Assembly (NCBI GenBank): GCA_017853555.1
Contig: JAFMJH010000002.1
Span: 155,510-219,509 of the forward strand
Source of the DNA: Steroidobacteraceae bacterium
GTDB lineage: Bacteria; Pseudomonadota; Gammaproteobacteria; Steroidobacterales; Steroidobacteraceae
Direction: 5' to 3'
Length of the DNA stretch: 64,000 nt
This document shows, one piece after another, positions 48,033 to 57,185 of the stretch (position 1 is the stretch's first letter; each line of letters starts with the position of its first letter). The notes below the pieces were generated by a model. The model had not been told where the DNA came from. It saw only the letters and a program-made list of their open reading frames with translations, and ran no database searches. A program made the translations under genes and the position numbers.

Positions 48033-49664
48033 TTACTTGATCGGTACCGTGGTCTCGAACGTCGATTTGTCGTAGTCCGTGACAAACGTTTCAACGCTGA
48101 CGCTCCAGTCTCCCGGAATGAGCATTTCCTCGATCATCAAGTGCCACATTCCGCCACCGACGTCCTGACCTTTGAGCCGAATGTCTGAAATTCCCGCTGC
48201 CGGCAGCGAAACGACGACGTCGAGCGCTGCGGCGTTGGTGATTGGTTTTCCGCTTGGGTCCTTGATGGTCACCATCAACATATTCTGACCGGGCTTGGCC
48301 GGCGAAAGCTCCAGATCGACTGCGTAGCCGGAATTATTGGAAATCGTCTTGCGGTATGTATCTCCAGCCGAGGCTGATGTTCGGGCGTCGCTTGTTGATC
48401 CGGCGATGAGTGCGCGCGGCGGAGTGGTGAGTGTCAAGCCTGCGGCTGCCGATAATACGAGCAGATAAATAAGCAACTCGACCCCGATGGTTCGGCGAAT
48501 ACGCGTGTCGGCATCCGCCGTCGCGACACGAAGTTGCGGTGTGAGCGATCTTTTGTTGTAGATGGCGATCGCCAGTATGCAAACGAACAGGGCCAGCTTG
48601 GCGGCAAGAATCAGGCCGTACGGGTTGTCGATGAGGCGCGTCGGGTCGCCGAGTTGACGCCAGGAAATCGCGATTCCTGACAGAAGCACGATGCCGACCG
48701 CGGGGACGGCGTAGCGCGAAAATCGCTCCATCAGTTCGCCAGCCTCGCTCGCAGGCAGTACGCGTGCGGCATGACGCAGCGGCATCAGCGACGCGAGCCA
48801 AAATGCGGTCGCGACCAGATGCAGACCGACGACCGGTGCCATGAGCCACGCGGGCGGGGCGGTCGCAGCGTGCCCCGTGACGAGGAAGGACCCGATCCCG
48901 AGCGCAGCTCCAATCACTGCGAGGCCGGTTTTGGGGCGATCTGCGGCAGATAGGGCAGCCAACAACATCAGCATGCCAGGAACTCCAAGCGCCGCGCTGG
49001 CGGCGAGCGTGCTGCCGAGACCGGTACGCCACGTTTCTGCCGAAAAAAGACCGTCAAAACCCGCCAGACGCATGTCTGCGCCGCCAAGTCCGATGGCCAG
49101 TACGAACGTGGCGGCACTCAACAGTGCAGCAAGCCGCCCGGAGCGCAAGCTACTCGCAGCGACTGCCGACGGTGGCGAAAGTGCGAGGAGGAACAACACC
49201 GAACCCGCGGCCCACAACATGCTCGCATACAGCATCCAACGATTGATGCCGACGAGCGTCGACCACTTCGATCGCGTATCCGACGCGGCAGCGGTCGTGC
49301 TTGTCGGACGCATTGGTTCGCCAATCGAAAACCCGAAGGTCGTGCCGACCGGATGCGTGTCGGCGGAGATGACGCGATAGGTCAGCAGGTAGGTACCGTT
49401 CGCCAAGGTTTCGTTCAACGGCAAAATCATGCGCGCACCGTCAAGTCGAATTTCGCCGGGCTTGCCGACTTCCTGCCCCGTGGTGTCGAGGATGCGGAAG
49501 AAGATGGGCCCGACGCTTTCGTTGAAGGTGGCTGTCACTTCCTTCGGCGATGTCGCAAGCATTTCACCCGACTTCGGCGACGACTCGAGAAGTACGGCAT
49601 GGGCTTGAGCGAGCACGGGCAGCAAACAGGCGAATGCTGCAACGAACATTGAACGACATCGCAT
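48033..49664 (-). CDS. CopC-CopD-YtkA-type fusion, copper-binding membrane protein
   Basis: 543 aa in three parts. (1) A signal peptide cleaved after AQA leaves His as first residue; with D102 and H104 (SADTHPVG) this matches the CopC Cu(II) site. (2) Residues about 145-415 form a CopD-like membrane domain of eight or so helices, with histidines in LVTGHAAT and GLHLVATAFWLASL. (3) A C-terminal soluble domain of about 110 residues resembles FixH/YtkA (LELSPAKPGQNMLMVTIKDP). CopC-CopD proteins move copper across the inner membrane. The added third domain is less common. It is the last gene of the six-gene operon. Confidence 0.88.
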   Translation of the reverse strand: MRCRSMFVAAFACLLPVLAQAHAVLLESSPKSGEMLATSPKEVTATFNESVGPIFFRILDTTGQEVGKPGEIRLDGARMILPLNETLANGTYLLTYRVISADTHPVGTTFGFSIGEPMRPTSTTAAASDTRSKWSTLVGINRWMLYASMLWAAGSVLFLLALSPPSAVAASSLRSGRLAALLSAATFVLAIGLGGADMRLAGFDGLFSAETWRTGLGSTLAASAALGVPGMLMLLAALSAADRPKTGLAVIGAALGIGSFLVTGHAATAPPAWLMAPVVGLHLVATAFWLASLMPLRHAARVLPASEAGELMERFSRYAVPAVGIVLLSGIAISWRQLGDPTRLIDNPYGLILAAKLALFVCILAIAIYNKRSLTPQLRVATADADTRIRRTIGVELLIYLLVLSAAAGLTLTTPPRALIAGSTSDARTSASAGDTYRKTISNNSGYAVDLELSPAKPGQNMLMVTIKDPSGKPITNAAALDVVVSLPAAGISDIRLKGQDVGGGMWHLMIEEMLIPGDWSVSVETFVTDYDKSTFETTVPIK

Positions 49665-49679
49665 GGCAAGAACCTCGGA

Positions 49680-50285
49680 TTATTTCTTGGGTGCCATCGA
49701 GGCGAACGGATACTGCGGTCGCGTCGGCTTTTCGATGATGACGAAGGCAGACGGAGTCGGCGTTGCCATCATGAACTTCAGAAGCTTTTCCGGCAAATTG
49801 GGCGTCGATGCATCGAGTTGTTCGGTCGGCAAGTCGACATAGCGCTCTTCACCCTTCTCGCAAACGTTGATCGAACGGAAGAAAATAATCTGTCCTGGGG
49901 TATCAGGGATCGCGGCACGAAAGTGAAAGCCCTCGTATACGCCGGCTGCCGGCATCGGGCTTTTGGGATTCTTCCAGATGATTTCGTCGACGGTCTCCGT
50001 GATCATGTTTCCGCCATCGCCAGGCACAGGCTTCGCAAGCTTGCGCATACGCTTTTCGACCGTCCAATCCCGTGTGTACTGAGTTTGAACGCGCACGACT
50101 CCTTCGGGGATTTTCACGCGGAATTCCTTGACCGGGCTGTCCTTGCAACCATGGGTTACGCGGATTTCTAGATCCTGCATGTAGCCTGCCGGGACGTAGT
50201 ACGACGTCAATGTGTTGTGCGTACTCGCCGCCGTGCAGCCGATCGCCGCTGCAACCCCCACCAGCCATTTCTTATGATTGTTCAT
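49680..50285 (-). CDS. YcnI-like (DUF1775) copper-associated protein
   Basis: 201 aa with an N-terminal export signal; the sequence AAIGC could be a weak lipobox. After it, THNTLTSYYVPAGYMQDLEI and VTHGCKDSPVKEFRVKIPEG match the YcnI-like domain, known from Bacillus ycnI, a copper-linked extracellular protein using an N-terminal histidine. Here H23 would be the likely ligand. The normal HVTV start is altered. It lies between the ABC ATPase (1-bp gap) and the CopC-CopD gene (15-bp gap), supporting a copper role. Confidence 0.82.
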   Translation of the reverse strand: MNNHKKWLVGVAAAIGCTAASTHNTLTSYYVPAGYMQDLEIRVTHGCKDSPVKEFRVKIPEGVVRVQTQYTRDWTVEKRMRKLAKPVPGDGGNMITETVDEIIWKNPKSPMPAAGVYEGFHFRAAIPDTPGQIIFFRSINVCEKGEERYVDLPTEQLDASTPNLPEKLLKFMMATPTPSAFVIIEKPTRPQYPFASMAPKK

Positions 50286-50286
50286 G

Positions 50287-50991
50287 TCAATCCTCCTTCA
50301 TGATTTTCAGGTACTCGTTCTCGAGAGATACGTGGTCGATCTCGCTCGCCACGAATTCCGCGCGCAGCACCCCATCGCGCATGATGCCGATGTGGGTGCC
50401 GGTCTCGCGGGCGCGAAACAGGTCGTGCGTCGCCATCAGAATGGCTGCGCCATCGCGGGCCATGCCCGCGATCAATTCGGAAAACTCGTTGCTCGCCTTC
50501 GGATCCAGGCCGGAGGTTGGTTCATCGAGCAACAGTGCGCGGGCATTGCGTGCGAGTGCAATCGCGACGCCGACTTTCTGTCGCATGCCCTTCGAATAGG
50601 TTTTGAGTGGCCGATCGTGCGCTGCGGGCGCTAGTCCTGCACGTTGCAGAAAGCCGCGCAGCGCGCGTTGATCGTGTCTGCACCCGGAGAGTTTGGCGAA
50701 GTAGTCGAGATTTTCGACGCCACTCAGCATGCCGTAGAGCATGACCGTTTCCGGAATGTAGGCGACTTGTCGACGCGCCGCCACCGGATCGTCTCGTACC
50801 ACGACGCCCGAGATGGCTGCCATGCCGCTCGTCGGCTGGATGAAGCCGAGAAACAGATTCAAGGTGGTGGTTTTGCCGGCGCCGTTCGCGCCAAGCAGGC
50901 AATAGATTCCGCCTGCCCGCACCTCTAGGTCGAGTTCGTGCAACGCCTGCACGCTGCCGTATGACTTCGACAATCCTTTGGCCTCGATCAT
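50287..50991 (-). CDS. ABC transporter ATP-binding protein (NosF-like)
   Basis: 234 aa from ATG 50991. Walker A GANGAGKTTT, signature YSKGMRQKVGVA and Walker B ALLLDEPTSGLDP. The closest functional type is the NosF/CcmA-like group, which works with ABC-2 membrane partners in copper-enzyme maturation. It is spaced 1 bp from the permease gene upstream and 1 bp from the YcnI-like gene downstream. Confidence 0.9.
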   Translation of the reverse strand: MIEAKGLSKSYGSVQALHELDLEVRAGGIYCLLGANGAGKTTTLNLFLGFIQPTSGMAAISGVVVRDDPVAARRQVAYIPETVMLYGMLSGVENLDYFAKLSGCRHDQRALRGFLQRAGLAPAAHDRPLKTYSKGMRQKVGVAIALARNARALLLDEPTSGLDPKASNEFSELIAGMARDGAAILMATHDLFRARETGTHIGIMRDGVLRAEFVASEIDHVSLENEYLKIMKED

Positions 50992-50992
50992 G

Positions 50993-52402
50993 TCAACCAC
51001 CTTCCTCTTGCGGCAGAATGGCGTCGAGCCGCACAAGTCGTACACCGCAATAAAGACACAGCAAAACTCCGATGCAGAACAGCACGATGACGTTCGTGGC
51101 CGCGCGCTGCAGAGCCAGCAGCGACGACGTCGACGGCGATTCGAACTTCGGCAGGCGTGCGTAGTCTTCGTGCGTGAGAGCTCGGTCACCGTCGATACGT
51201 TCAAAGAAGAATGCCTGCCAGCGCGCATGAAACTGCAGCGCGGCGTCACGAAATGCTGCCTGCGACGCACCATCGGTGTGCGAGAGGACCGTCAATGCAT
51301 CGTGCGTGGTGGCGGCGGGCGAAAGCCATTGCAAGCGACGCGTGAGTTCGCGTCGTTCCGCGGCGCGGGTTTCGAAAGCCGACAACTGCGGCGTGATGGC
51401 GGCGGTGATGACGCGCTCGGATGCGGCGACGCTGCGGTAATAGGCGACACGTTCTGCTTCGCCGCTGCGCAGGTCGGGGTGGTCGAAAAACCAGCGATCA
51501 CGATCCTTGGCGGCGGCGCGGTCTGCGGACTCGGTTGCCTCGCGCAGCTGCGCCGCCAATTCGACACGCGATGGCGCCGGAAAAACGTTGCTGACGATCA
51601 GATTGATCGCTGCCGGTAGCAGTATGACGAGCGTGAGCCATGCGGCTGCGAGCACAGCGGCGTGTCGCTCGGAGTTGCCGCGACCGACGTTGCAGGCGAG
51701 CGCGAGTGCTGCCCAAAAAAAGACGTAGGCCGACAAGACTGTCCCCCAGGCGAGAAGCGCGATTGCGGTATCCCCTGTCCAGGTCTGCTCGCCAACGACG
51801 ATTGCAAGCGCGACCGCGAGCCAGGTGACGACTATGCTCGCAAGCGTACGGGTCAACCACTTGGTCCAAAGATATCGGGAGGCGGCGGCACCGGCGACGA
51901 CCGCCAGGGCGAGTACGCCGCGCTCGCGTTCACCGGCGACGATGTCGAAGAACGCGGCGATCACGAGCAGCGGTACGAGCCAGACGAGCACGAATGCGAC
52001 ATCGAAGTTGCCGACGGCAAGTCGCAGCGCATTGTCCGGTGCACTTGCCGCAAATGATGCATAGGGGTTGCGAGCCGTGAGTGTTTGAAAGTTCGCTTCG
52101 AGGTCCGTTTGTCCGATCGCCAGAGACTCGCCTGTCGCGATGTGGCGCACGATCGTCGCGCTGACCGCGCCGAACGCCGCCGCACCGGGCGAGGTTGCGG
52201 TTGGATTGCCATTGCCGGCTTGCTTCGCGAGCGCTTCGATAGTGTCGCGCGACTCCTGCAGCGCGAGCGTGGCGTCGGCAGTGCGCGACTCGAGCAGCAT
52301 ACGGCCGTTCCACGCCGCGATCGCGACCAGCATCAGCAGCGCGAGCGCACCCCATTTGAGATGCGGTTCGCGTCTCAGCAGCGACAATTCGGCGCCGATC
52401 AC
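50993..52402 (-). CDS. ABC-2 permease, DUF3526-type, second subunit
   Basis: 469 aa from GTG 52402, which overlaps the stop of the other permease gene (GTGA). It has one N-terminal helix, a long extracytoplasmic domain (about 40-140), four or more helices around residues 145-285, a second large soluble segment (290-430) and a C-terminal helix. This arrangement is typical of NosY-related ABC-2 permeases with DUF3526. It most likely pairs with the 52399-53808 product and the ATPase as a heteromeric pump. Direction and cargo are unknown. Confidence 0.82.
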   Translation of the reverse strand: MIGAELSLLRREPHLKWGALALLMLVAIAAWNGRMLLESRTADATLALQESRDTIEALAKQAGNGNPTATSPGAAAFGAVSATIVRHIATGESLAIGQTDLEANFQTLTARNPYASFAASAPDNALRLAVGNFDVAFVLVWLVPLLVIAAFFDIVAGERERGVLALAVVAGAAASRYLWTKWLTRTLASIVVTWLAVALAIVVGEQTWTGDTAIALLAWGTVLSAYVFFWAALALACNVGRGNSERHAAVLAAAWLTLVILLPAAINLIVSNVFPAPSRVELAAQLREATESADRAAAKDRDRWFFDHPDLRSGEAERVAYYRSVAASERVITAAITPQLSAFETRAAERRELTRRLQWLSPAATTHDALTVLSHTDGASQAAFRDAALQFHARWQAFFFERIDGDRALTHEDYARLPKFESPSTSSLLALQRAATNVIVLFCIGVLLCLYCGVRLVRLDAILPQEEGG

Positions 52403-53808
52403 GGATTGCTCCCGAGCCGTCGTGCCGCGATCAGTCCGCCGCCGATCGTGAGCAGCGTCCAAAGCAACAACACCATCGCCGCCGCGCCGCAGCGTCGCAA
52501 AGAGTCGCGCAGCGGTTCGTAGTCGAAGCGGTATTCGCCCGCAGCCCGCCAAAGATCGGCGCCCGCGCGGTAGGCGGGATCGTCGCTACGCGAGTGCAGG
52601 GTGATGTCGGTGTTGAGCGTCGTCATCAACCGACGCCGGAAGCGTTCGGCGCCGTCTGCGAAGCGACGTTGTGCGCCGATGCTGGTGCCTGACAATTCCT
52701 GCGATACGAGCATCAATGCCATGCGCGGCGAGAGCAGCGATATCGCCTCGTAAAGATCGACTTGCGCATCGACGGCTGCCTGCAATCTCCCGAAATGTTT
52801 GTCGTAGACGGCGTTCGATATCTCGTCCTGGATGCCGAAGATGATGCCCTGCATGTTGATGGGCAGGGCGTGGTCGTCATCGACTTTGTAGAGTCGGTAG
52901 AGTTGTTGACGGCGCTTCTCGATTTTCGATGCCGGAGATTCGCCATCGATACCTTCCGCCAGATCTCGCTCGATCGCCGCCTGCAGGCGTTGCGCGCCGG
53001 GCACCGGTGCGACCACGCGCCCGAGGTCGCCGGCGATGCGCGGCAACACGAACACCGCAACGGCCCAGATCGCGAGCAGCACGAGCAGCGCACTGCGTGC
53101 CGACGACGAGACGGCGGACACCCAGAGAGAGGCGGCGAGGACGATTGCTGCGAACCATGCGTAGAACATGAGCAGCAGTGCCGCGTGCGCGAGCCAGCGC
53201 GTACCGGTTGCCAACAGCAGCGCGAACGTGGCGAGGATCGTCACGGGCGCCGCGAGCACGAGAACTGCGGCACCGATACCGACGAATTTGCCGACGAACA
53301 AAAGTCGACCATCGATGCCCGTCGCCATGAGTTGCCGCAGGGTGCCCGTGTCGCGCTCGGCTGCAAATGCGGGATAGGCGAGCAGCAGAATTCCGAGTGG
53401 CAACAGTGCCTGATAAATGAACGCGAGCGATAGTTCGCCGAATCGCGCCAGCGGCGCTGCATCGTCGGCGGGCCGGCCGGTCGCGAAGTTGCGTTTATGA
53501 GCCTCGAGCCAGATCGAAACGCCTTCGAACGCTTGCACCCCGGGATCGAAGAACGCGAGCGGCAACGCCGGACGAAAGGCGTACTGGCCGTAGTGCGCGG
53601 CGGAGTGCGGATTCTTTTCGCCCTGCGCGCGCCATTGTTCGGCGACGTGCTCCTGCGCCCGCAGCCGCTCGGCGTCGAGCTCTGAATACCGTATCGAACC
53701 GGTCACCAATGCGAGCACGCCGAGCAGTGCGAATACGATCGCCCCGTAGAGGGCACGGCCGTCGCGCAGGATCGCGCGGAATTCTTTGTTGGCGATCGTC
53801 AGGATCAT
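52399..53808 (-). CDS. ABC-2 permease, DUF3526-type, first subunit
   Basis: 469 aa, the same length and topology as its neighbour. MILTIANKEFRAILRDGRAL is the N-terminal helix start typical of ABC-2 permeases; ERDTGTLRQLMATGIDGRLL is the coupling loop; later helices span 170-280 and the last sits at the C-terminus. The extracytoplasmic domains differ from those of the other permease, so the dimer would present two unlike faces. It overlaps the VOC gene upstream by 4 bp. Confidence 0.82.
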   Translation of the reverse strand: MILTIANKEFRAILRDGRALYGAIVFALLGVLALVTGSIRYSELDAERLRAQEHVAEQWRAQGEKNPHSAAHYGQYAFRPALPLAFFDPGVQAFEGVSIWLEAHKRNFATGRPADDAAPLARFGELSLAFIYQALLPLGILLLAYPAFAAERDTGTLRQLMATGIDGRLLFVGKFVGIGAAVLVLAAPVTILATFALLLATGTRWLAHAALLLMFYAWFAAIVLAASLWVSAVSSSARSALLVLLAIWAVAVFVLPRIAGDLGRVVAPVPGAQRLQAAIERDLAEGIDGESPASKIEKRRQQLYRLYKVDDDHALPINMQGIIFGIQDEISNAVYDKHFGRLQAAVDAQVDLYEAISLLSPRMALMLVSQELSGTSIGAQRRFADGAERFRRRLMTTLNTDITLHSRSDDPAYRAGADLWRAAGEYRFDYEPLRDSLRRCGAAAMVLLLWTLLTIGGGLIAARRLGSNP

Positions 53809-54863
53809 CGCCTTTCATACACCTCGACGAGCAAGCCGTTTGGCGCGAGCAGGCTGGCCATGCGTACGCGGCCGAAACGCGGATCGTCGACCACGACCGG
53901 CATCGATTGGATGGCTGCGCCGCGCTGCTTTGCCCGGGTGAGCACGGTAGCAAGCGAGCGCACCGGGAAACTCCACGCGGCGATGCCGCGATTCGGCGGT
54001 CGCGGCGCGATGCCGGTCCCGGGCTTGCGATCGGCGGGTGCATACTCGACCAAACCGAGGTTGCCGGTCCGCGCGCCACGCGCGTGCAGCGTCACGTATC
54101 GAAAGCGGGGTGCGAAGATAGTCCAGTCACGACTCGTGCGCCGCTCGAAGTCGAGTACGTTGCAGAAGAAATCCTCCATCGCCGCGGCGTCCTCGACGAT
54201 CAGGCTCGAATAGGCCGGACCGCCGAGACCTGTTCGCGTATCGACGCTGCCGTTCTGCGGCAAGCCGCCGCCCCGGGACAGCAATACGAGGCGCGTCGCA
54301 TCCGGAATTTCATAGCTCGCTTCCGTGATCGGATAGGGTGTACCGTCGCGCAATTGCAGTTCGTAATGATTGACGGCCGGCAGCGTGCGGCGCAGCCCGA
54401 GTCCGATCATGCGTCGGTCGACGGCGTCGACATCGAGCAGAGGAAACCCGAGCGCATAGGGGCCGGTTTCCTCGCGATCCCAGGTTTTGCGCATCACCGG
54501 CGTATCGCGCGTCGGCACGATCACCAGAACTTTGATAGCGTCCGGCAGATTGGCGCGTTGCAGGGTGTAGAGGTCATAGGGCAGATCGTCGGGCCAGCCC
54601 CAAAGTTTTCGCTGTCGGCGGGCCTGCGTCGGCGCTTGCGGCAGCGGGCCGCGCATCTGCAGACCGACTCCGTCGATGTAGGCGCGCCGCAGGCCGTCCA
54701 GGTCGCGCGATACCACGATGGCACCGGACAGGGGGCCGGCCAACGCGCCGCGAGCGTTGGCAATCGGCTCCATCGGATCGTTCGGCAACGGCGCCGCAGC
54801 GACCCGGCCCGAACAAAAAAGGGCGATCGCCACCCACGCCCAAATGAATCGTGCTTTGCCCAC
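53805..54863 (-). CDS. Exported two-module VOC protein, first gene of copper operon
   Basis: 352 aa from GTG 54863, chosen because GGGGGG sits 4 bp upstream and a clean signal peptide follows (start KARFIWAWVAIALF, end GRVAAAPL). ATG 54893 is an in-frame alternative. Two glyoxalase-fold halves are visible: one around SGAIVVSRDLDGLRRAYIDG and one around YSSLIVEDAAAMEDFFCNVL. The family includes metal-dependent dioxygenases and binding proteins; ligands cannot be assigned. ATGA overlap with the permease gene puts it at the head of the six-gene operon. Confidence 0.78.
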   Translation of the reverse strand: MGKARFIWAWVAIALFCSGRVAAAPLPNDPMEPIANARGALAGPLSGAIVVSRDLDGLRRAYIDGVGLQMRGPLPQAPTQARRQRKLWGWPDDLPYDLYTLQRANLPDAIKVLVIVPTRDTPVMRKTWDREETGPYALGFPLLDVDAVDRRMIGLGLRRTLPAVNHYELQLRDGTPYPITEASYEIPDATRLVLLSRGGGLPQNGSVDTRTGLGGPAYSSLIVEDAAAMEDFFCNVLDFERRTSRDWTIFAPRFRYVTLHARGARTGNLGLVEYAPADRKPGTGIAPRPPNRGIAAWSFPVRSLATVLTRAKQRGAAIQSMPVVVDDPRFGRVRMASLLAPNGLLVEVYERR

Positions 54864-54923
54864 GTGACCCCCCGTCTCGTCGGATTTCGTCATGCTTACA
54901 TGATGTTTGGGTATGATCAACCC

Positions 54924-55667
54924 ATGACGCGACGTTGGCTGGCGATTTTTTTGTTGGGTCTGTGTGGCTGCGCTGCGGCCGGTTTTTCTGACGCCGCAGG
55001 ACGGTCGCACCCGCGCGTGTTGGTGCTGGGTGGCACGGGTCAGCTGGGAGGGCTCGTTGTCCGTGAGTTGCTGGCAAGCGGTGCACGCGTCGTGGTCTTG
55101 GTGAGACCGAGTTCCGATCGCAGCACGCTTGCGGGATTGACGGTCGATTTCGTCACCGGCGATCTTTTGGTGGCCGATGACGTTGCGCGCGCTTTGCGCG
55201 GTCGACGCGTCGACGTCGTGGTGAGTGCCGTGCGGGTTGACGACGGTGATTTCCACTTCTATGCGAAGATGATGCCGCCGTTGCTGAAAGCCGCGCGTGC
55301 TGCCGGCGTGCAGCAGTTTATCCATCACGGGGCAGTCGGAGCCGGCGACAACGTGAAGAAATTTTCCGGTCTAGGTTGGGAGCGCGTACCGGGAATCTTC
55401 GAGCGACTCAAAGATCAAGGCGAGGGCGAGCGATTATTGAGAGAGAGCGGCATTCACTACACCATCATCCGCAATGCGCGTTTGTATCCCGTCGAGCAGC
55501 CTCCGACCGGTGTCGCGCGGCTGACCGAAGATGACACGGTGTTGACGCCGATGACGCGGGCAGATCTTGCGCGACTGACCCGAGAGTGTCTGCTTGCTGA
55601 TGCTTGTCGCGACAAGACTTATCACGTACGCGATGACTCACTCGCTTGGCCAGCGACTGGACGGTAA
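54924..55667 (+). CDS. Exported NAD(P)-binding (NmrA/SDR-type) protein
   Basis: 247 aa from ATG 54924. The leader FLLGLCGCAAAG contains a possible lipobox (LGLC or LCGC), so it may be a lipoprotein, which is odd for a nucleotide-binding protein. The Rossmann motif VLVLGGTGQLGGLVV is intact, then VVVSAVRVDDG and QFIHHGAVGAG. It has the atypical SDR layout without a clear YxxxK. It is divergent from the copper operon across 60 bp, so the two may share control. Confidence 0.75.
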   Translation: MTRRWLAIFLLGLCGCAAAGFSDAAGRSHPRVLVLGGTGQLGGLVVRELLASGARVVVLVRPSSDRSTLAGLTVDFVTGDLLVADDVARALRGRRVDVVVSAVRVDDGDFHFYAKMMPPLLKAARAAGVQQFIHHGAVGAGDNVKKFSGLGWERVPGIFERLKDQGEGERLLRESGIHYTIIRNARLYPVEQPPTGVARLTEDDTVLTPMTRADLARLTRECLLADACRDKTYHVRDDSLAWPATGR

Positions 55668-55785
55668 AAGCGGTGACGCTGTCAACGTCTAGCGCATCCA
55701 AGCGAGATAGCCAGCCGTGATGAAGTTTTCGAAGCGCGGCAGTCAGGATCAAAATTTGAGCTAGCCGACTGGTAAGATTTTTGCC

Positions 55786-56112
55786 ATGGAAGAAAAAAAG
55801 CAGAGACAAGAAAGAGTCGTTCTGTCGGACGATCTACTCACTTCCGATGAGTCCCCTGTCGGAGGGTGGACGGCCCGTTCGGACGATTGGGTCGAGCCAA
55901 CCATGGAAGAGCGACTTGCGCGTGACTTCAACTCGGATGCGGACTTCTACTTAGTCGATGGCCGGCCGTGTGTCGTATGGACGGATCTGGATCTTGCCTA
56001 CGACTATAGCGTTGCACCACCCAAGGAAATTCACCCGTTCATCGTGATTGGTGGTGAAAAGATCGACTTCGAGACCTTCAAGACCCAGGTTCGGCGAATC
56101 CATGGCTTGTGA
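55786..56112 (+). CDS. Hypothetical protein, 108 aa
   Basis: Not recognised. Acidic and aromatic, with EERLARDFNSDADFYLVDGR and VWTDLDLAYDY in the middle and an IHPFIVIGGEKIDFE block near the end. No signal, membrane segment or known motif is visible. A good in-frame ATG and consistent codon use suggest a real gene. It lies alone between the SDR-like gene and the FecR gene, with weak links to either. Confidence 0.55.
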   Translation: MEEKKQRQERVVLSDDLLTSDESPVGGWTARSDDWVEPTMEERLARDFNSDADFYLVDGRPCVVWTDLDLAYDYSVAPPKEIHPFIVIGGEKIDFETFKTQVRRIHGL

Positions 56113-56153
56113 TCGGCAAACTGTTTTGTAATCGCGCCGCGTATGAGGTCCGC

Positions 56154-57185
56154 TTATCGGGTGATTCTGACGTCGTTCTGACCCTGGGTGATCGATACGT
56201 CGAGATTGGCGCGCAGAGACGCGAGCAATGAGTCCATGTTGTCCGTGCGATATACGCCGGCGATGCGCATTGAGCGCAGACTCGGGTCTTCGATCGTAAA
56301 GCGCTTGTCGGAGTATCGGGATACTTCTGCAAGGGCCTGCTCGAGGGTTTCACCCTGAAAGACGATGCTGCCGTGGTGCCAGGCAAGCGCCTCGTCGATC
56401 GCATTCTTCGAGACCGCGCTGACTTTGTAATCCGAGTTGATCGAATCGAGGCGTTCGCCGGCGACAATATAGGTTACGTCTTCCTGTGGCGATCCGAAGG
56501 CGACCTTGCCCTCCGTCACGATCACGGAGACCGAGTTGTCCGCATGTCGCCGGACGTTGAACTTGGTGCCTACCGCCCGGATTTCTCGTCCTGCGGCGAC
56601 GACGATGAACGGATGCGTCGGGTCGTGTGCAACGGAAAAAGTGGCTTCACCTTGAAGCAGATCCACGTGGCGAGTTCCACTGACGGTCGCAGCACGAATC
56701 TTCGTTCGGGTATTGAGGGTGATGAGCGAGCCATCGGGCAAGTTGGCGGTTTGCCGTTCACCCACCGAGGTCGCGAGCGTCGTGGTCCACGCGCCCGCTG
56801 CGGGTCGTGAGGAGGCAGCGGGTGGCGATGTCTGCCTCGACTCGGCGTTGGAAGTCGCAAGCTTGAACGGCGCGATCCATGCGGATACGGCGACGGCGGC
56901 AACCGCAACCGCCCCGATGGCCACGGAGCGGAAACGTCGATCATTGTTTCGGCGGTCCTGAATTTGTCGCAGCTCGATCAATCCCGAAAGCGCTCGAAGC
57001 GACTCCATGCTGTCCCACGCCTGCGCCAATGAAACCAAGGCAGTTCCATTCCGTGCATCTTGCGCGAACCACGCGGCAAGTTGCTCGCGCTCCGCAGGCG
57101 TCAGTCCTCGATCGAGCTTGCTGAGCCACTGGCTCGCCTGCTCTTCGATTTCCGCGACCGAGAAAAGTCGCACGACATCACCCAT
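56154..57185 (-). CDS. FecR-type anti-sigma regulator
   Basis: 343 aa from ATG 57185. N-terminal DUF4880 helices (about 10-60, WLSKLDRGLTPAEREQLAAW), one membrane helix (86-106), a FecR domain near 130-230 (LLQGEATFSVAHD) and a C-terminal STN-like DUF4974 region. FecR holds or activates the ECF sigma factor when the TonB receptor's signalling domain binds ligand. The start overlaps the sigma gene stop by 8 bp. Confidence 0.92.
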   Translation of the reverse strand: MGDVVRLFSVAEIEEQASQWLSKLDRGLTPAEREQLAAWFAQDARNGTALVSLAQAWDSMESLRALSGLIELRQIQDRRNNDRRFRSVAIGAVAVAAVAVSAWIAPFKLATSNAESRQTSPPAASSRPAAGAWTTTLATSVGERQTANLPDGSLITLNTRTKIRAATVSGTRHVDLLQGEATFSVAHDPTHPFIVVAAGREIRAVGTKFNVRRHADNSVSVIVTEGKVAFGSPQEDVTYIVAGERLDSINSDYKVSAVSKNAIDEALAWHHGSIVFQGETLEQALAEVSRYSDKRFTIEDPSLRSMRIAGVYRTDNMDSLLASLRANLDVSITQGQNDVRITR

